The notes under the pieces: model-generated | Told to the model about the DNA's origin: nothing | Seen by the model: only the letters and a program-made list of their open reading frames with translations | Databases searched by the model: none | Shown here: in pieces, positions 62,966-64,000 of the stretch | Layout: each line of letters starts with the position of its first letter | Position numbering within the stretch: position 1 is the first letter of the stretch | Source of the DNA: Closterium sp. NIES-65 | Taxonomy: Eukaryota; Streptophyta; Zygnematophyceae; Desmidiales; Closteriaceae | Direction of reading: 5' to 3' | NCBI GenBank assembly: GCA_948144175.1 | Contig: CANXME010000232.1 | Span: forward strand, 1 to 64,000 | Length of the DNA: 64,000 bases | Made by a program: the position numbers and the translations under genes

Positions 62966-64000
62966 TTCTCGAGTGGGAATACTGCCTAGGGCCCACCACG
63001 AACTTTTTTTCCCTGCCCGTAGCCCGCTTAGCTCCTAACCCGAGTAGCGCCTCGAGCCGCCTTAGTGGCCCCTATTGGCCACCCTTACTGCCCCTCGAGC
63101 CGCCCGCTACGGCCCCGCTTAGGCCCCGTCGGCCCCGCTACGGCCCCGCTTAGGCCCCGCTACGGCCCCGCTACGGTCCCGCTACGGCCCCGTCGGCCCC
63201 GCTTCGGCCCCGCTACGGCCCCGTCGGCCCCGTCGGCCTCGCTACGGCCCCGCTTAGGCCCCGTCGGCCCCGCTACGGCCCCGCTTAGGCCCCGCTACGG
63301 CCCCGCTACGGACCCGCTACGGCCCCGTCGGCCCCGTCGGCCCCACTACGGCCCCGCTTAGGCCCCGTCGGCCCCGCTACGGCCCCGCTTAGGCCCCGCT
63401 ACGGCCCCGCTACGGCCCCGTCGGCCCCACTTAGGCCCCGCTACGGCCCCGCTACGGCCTCACTACAGCCCCGTCGGCCCCATCGGCCCCGCTTAGGCCC
63501 CGCTACGGCCCCGCTACGGCCCCGTCGGCCCCGTCGGCCCCGCTACGGCCCCGCTACGGCCCCGCTACGGCCCCGCTTAGGCCCCGCTACGGCCCCGCTT
63601 CGGCCCCGCTTAGGCCCCGCTGCGGCCCCGCTACGGCCCCACTTCGGCCCCGTCGGCCTCTTTACGACCCCACTTAGGCCCCACTTCGGCCCCGTCGCCA
63701 CCGCGGCCCCGCCCACCCTTGCGGCCCGCCGCCACCTGCGACCCCGCCTCCCAGCGCCCGCAACGCCGAGCAGCCGAACCGCCGGCCACCTGAGCCGTCC
63801 GGCCTCCCGAGCCGCCCAGCAGCCGAGCCGCCCGACAGCCGAGCCGCCCAGCACCGTGCAGCCGAGCCGCCCAGCAGCCAAGCCGCCCAGCAGCCGAGCC
63901 GCCCGACAGCCGAGCCGCTCCGCACCAGCAGCCGAGCCGCCCAGTAGCCGAGCCGCCCTGCAGCCGAGTCGCCCGACAGCCGAGCCGCCGAGCAGCCCGA
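62966..64000 (+). other. GC-rich tandem-repeat leader of B11, runs off the window
   Basis: GGGCCC (62989-62994), a T7 tract and CTGCCC repeat the leader module of B2 and B9. From about 63105 to 63700, 12-bp GGCCCCGCTACG and GGCCCCGCTTAG units and 9-bp GGCCCCGTC units alternate dozens of times. From 63770 GCCGAGCCGCCCAGCA units follow, as in the B2 leader. By analogy with B2, gag should start soon after the right edge. The open frames on both strands are repeat artefacts. Confidence 0.75.

Overview
This window is eukaryotic DNA made almost entirely of nested LTR retrotransposons, with no ordinary cellular gene that I can support. Two Ty1/copia families dominate. Family A has 1093-bp LTRs (5'-TGTTGG...CCAACA-3'), a 12-nt primer binding site TGGTATCAGAGC (the initiator-Met tRNA site usual in plant copia elements) and one 1526-codon gag-pro-int-rt-rh frame. 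Family B has very short LTRs (about 119-143 bp, TGTCA...TGACA or ...TCACA), a related primer site, a GC-rich tandemly repeated leader, a glycine-rich Gag, and an Ala/Gly/Glu/Pro repeat linker between integrase and reverse transcriptase. The primer sites, element types and coding composition suggest the green lineage. A streptophyte or other green alga with a large repeat-rich genome is my guess; this is inference, not shown by the sequence.

Layout. 1-13573 is a nest whose left halves lie outside the window: A1 (1-6859, minus, frameshifted) sits in B1 (6860-9627), which sits in B6 (9628-11859), which sits in a decayed third element, C (11860-13573). 13574-14835 is a reverse-strand B fragment (B3) interrupted by the 5' end of B2 (14836). 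B2 runs through leader, gag and integrase to about 19590, where it is fused to the gag of another B element (B4). B4 carries intact family-A element A2 (21058-27912, 5-bp duplication CCTTC) in its integrase and a solo A LTR (A5, 31670-32762, duplication CTTAT) in its 3' LTR. 32846-35849 is B5, a B derivative whose protease region is joined directly to the linker with integrase missing. 35850-37628 is a 5'-truncated non-LTR (LINE) fragment on the minus strand, followed by the tail of B10 (37629-38382).

38383-38797, 52518-53074 and 60941-62819 are AT-richer stretches without recognisable element sequence. They are probably one locus split by A3 (38798-52512, minus, duplication GGCAA) and B9 (53075-60940, duplication CAACA). 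A3 itself carries A4 (45478-52332, plus, duplication CATAG) inside its 5' LTR, giving a 13.7-kb head-to-head inverted repeat. B9 contains reverse-strand B sequences: a gag/pol-less mini-element (B8) that shares an LTR with a truncated pol fragment (B7). B11 begins at 62820 and runs off the right edge.

A2, A3 and A4 each keep an uninterrupted polyprotein with all expected catalytic residues and could be recently active. Every B copy is broken. Most B nonsense changes are CAG to TAG, and several deletions or fusions break in or beside the repetitive linker.
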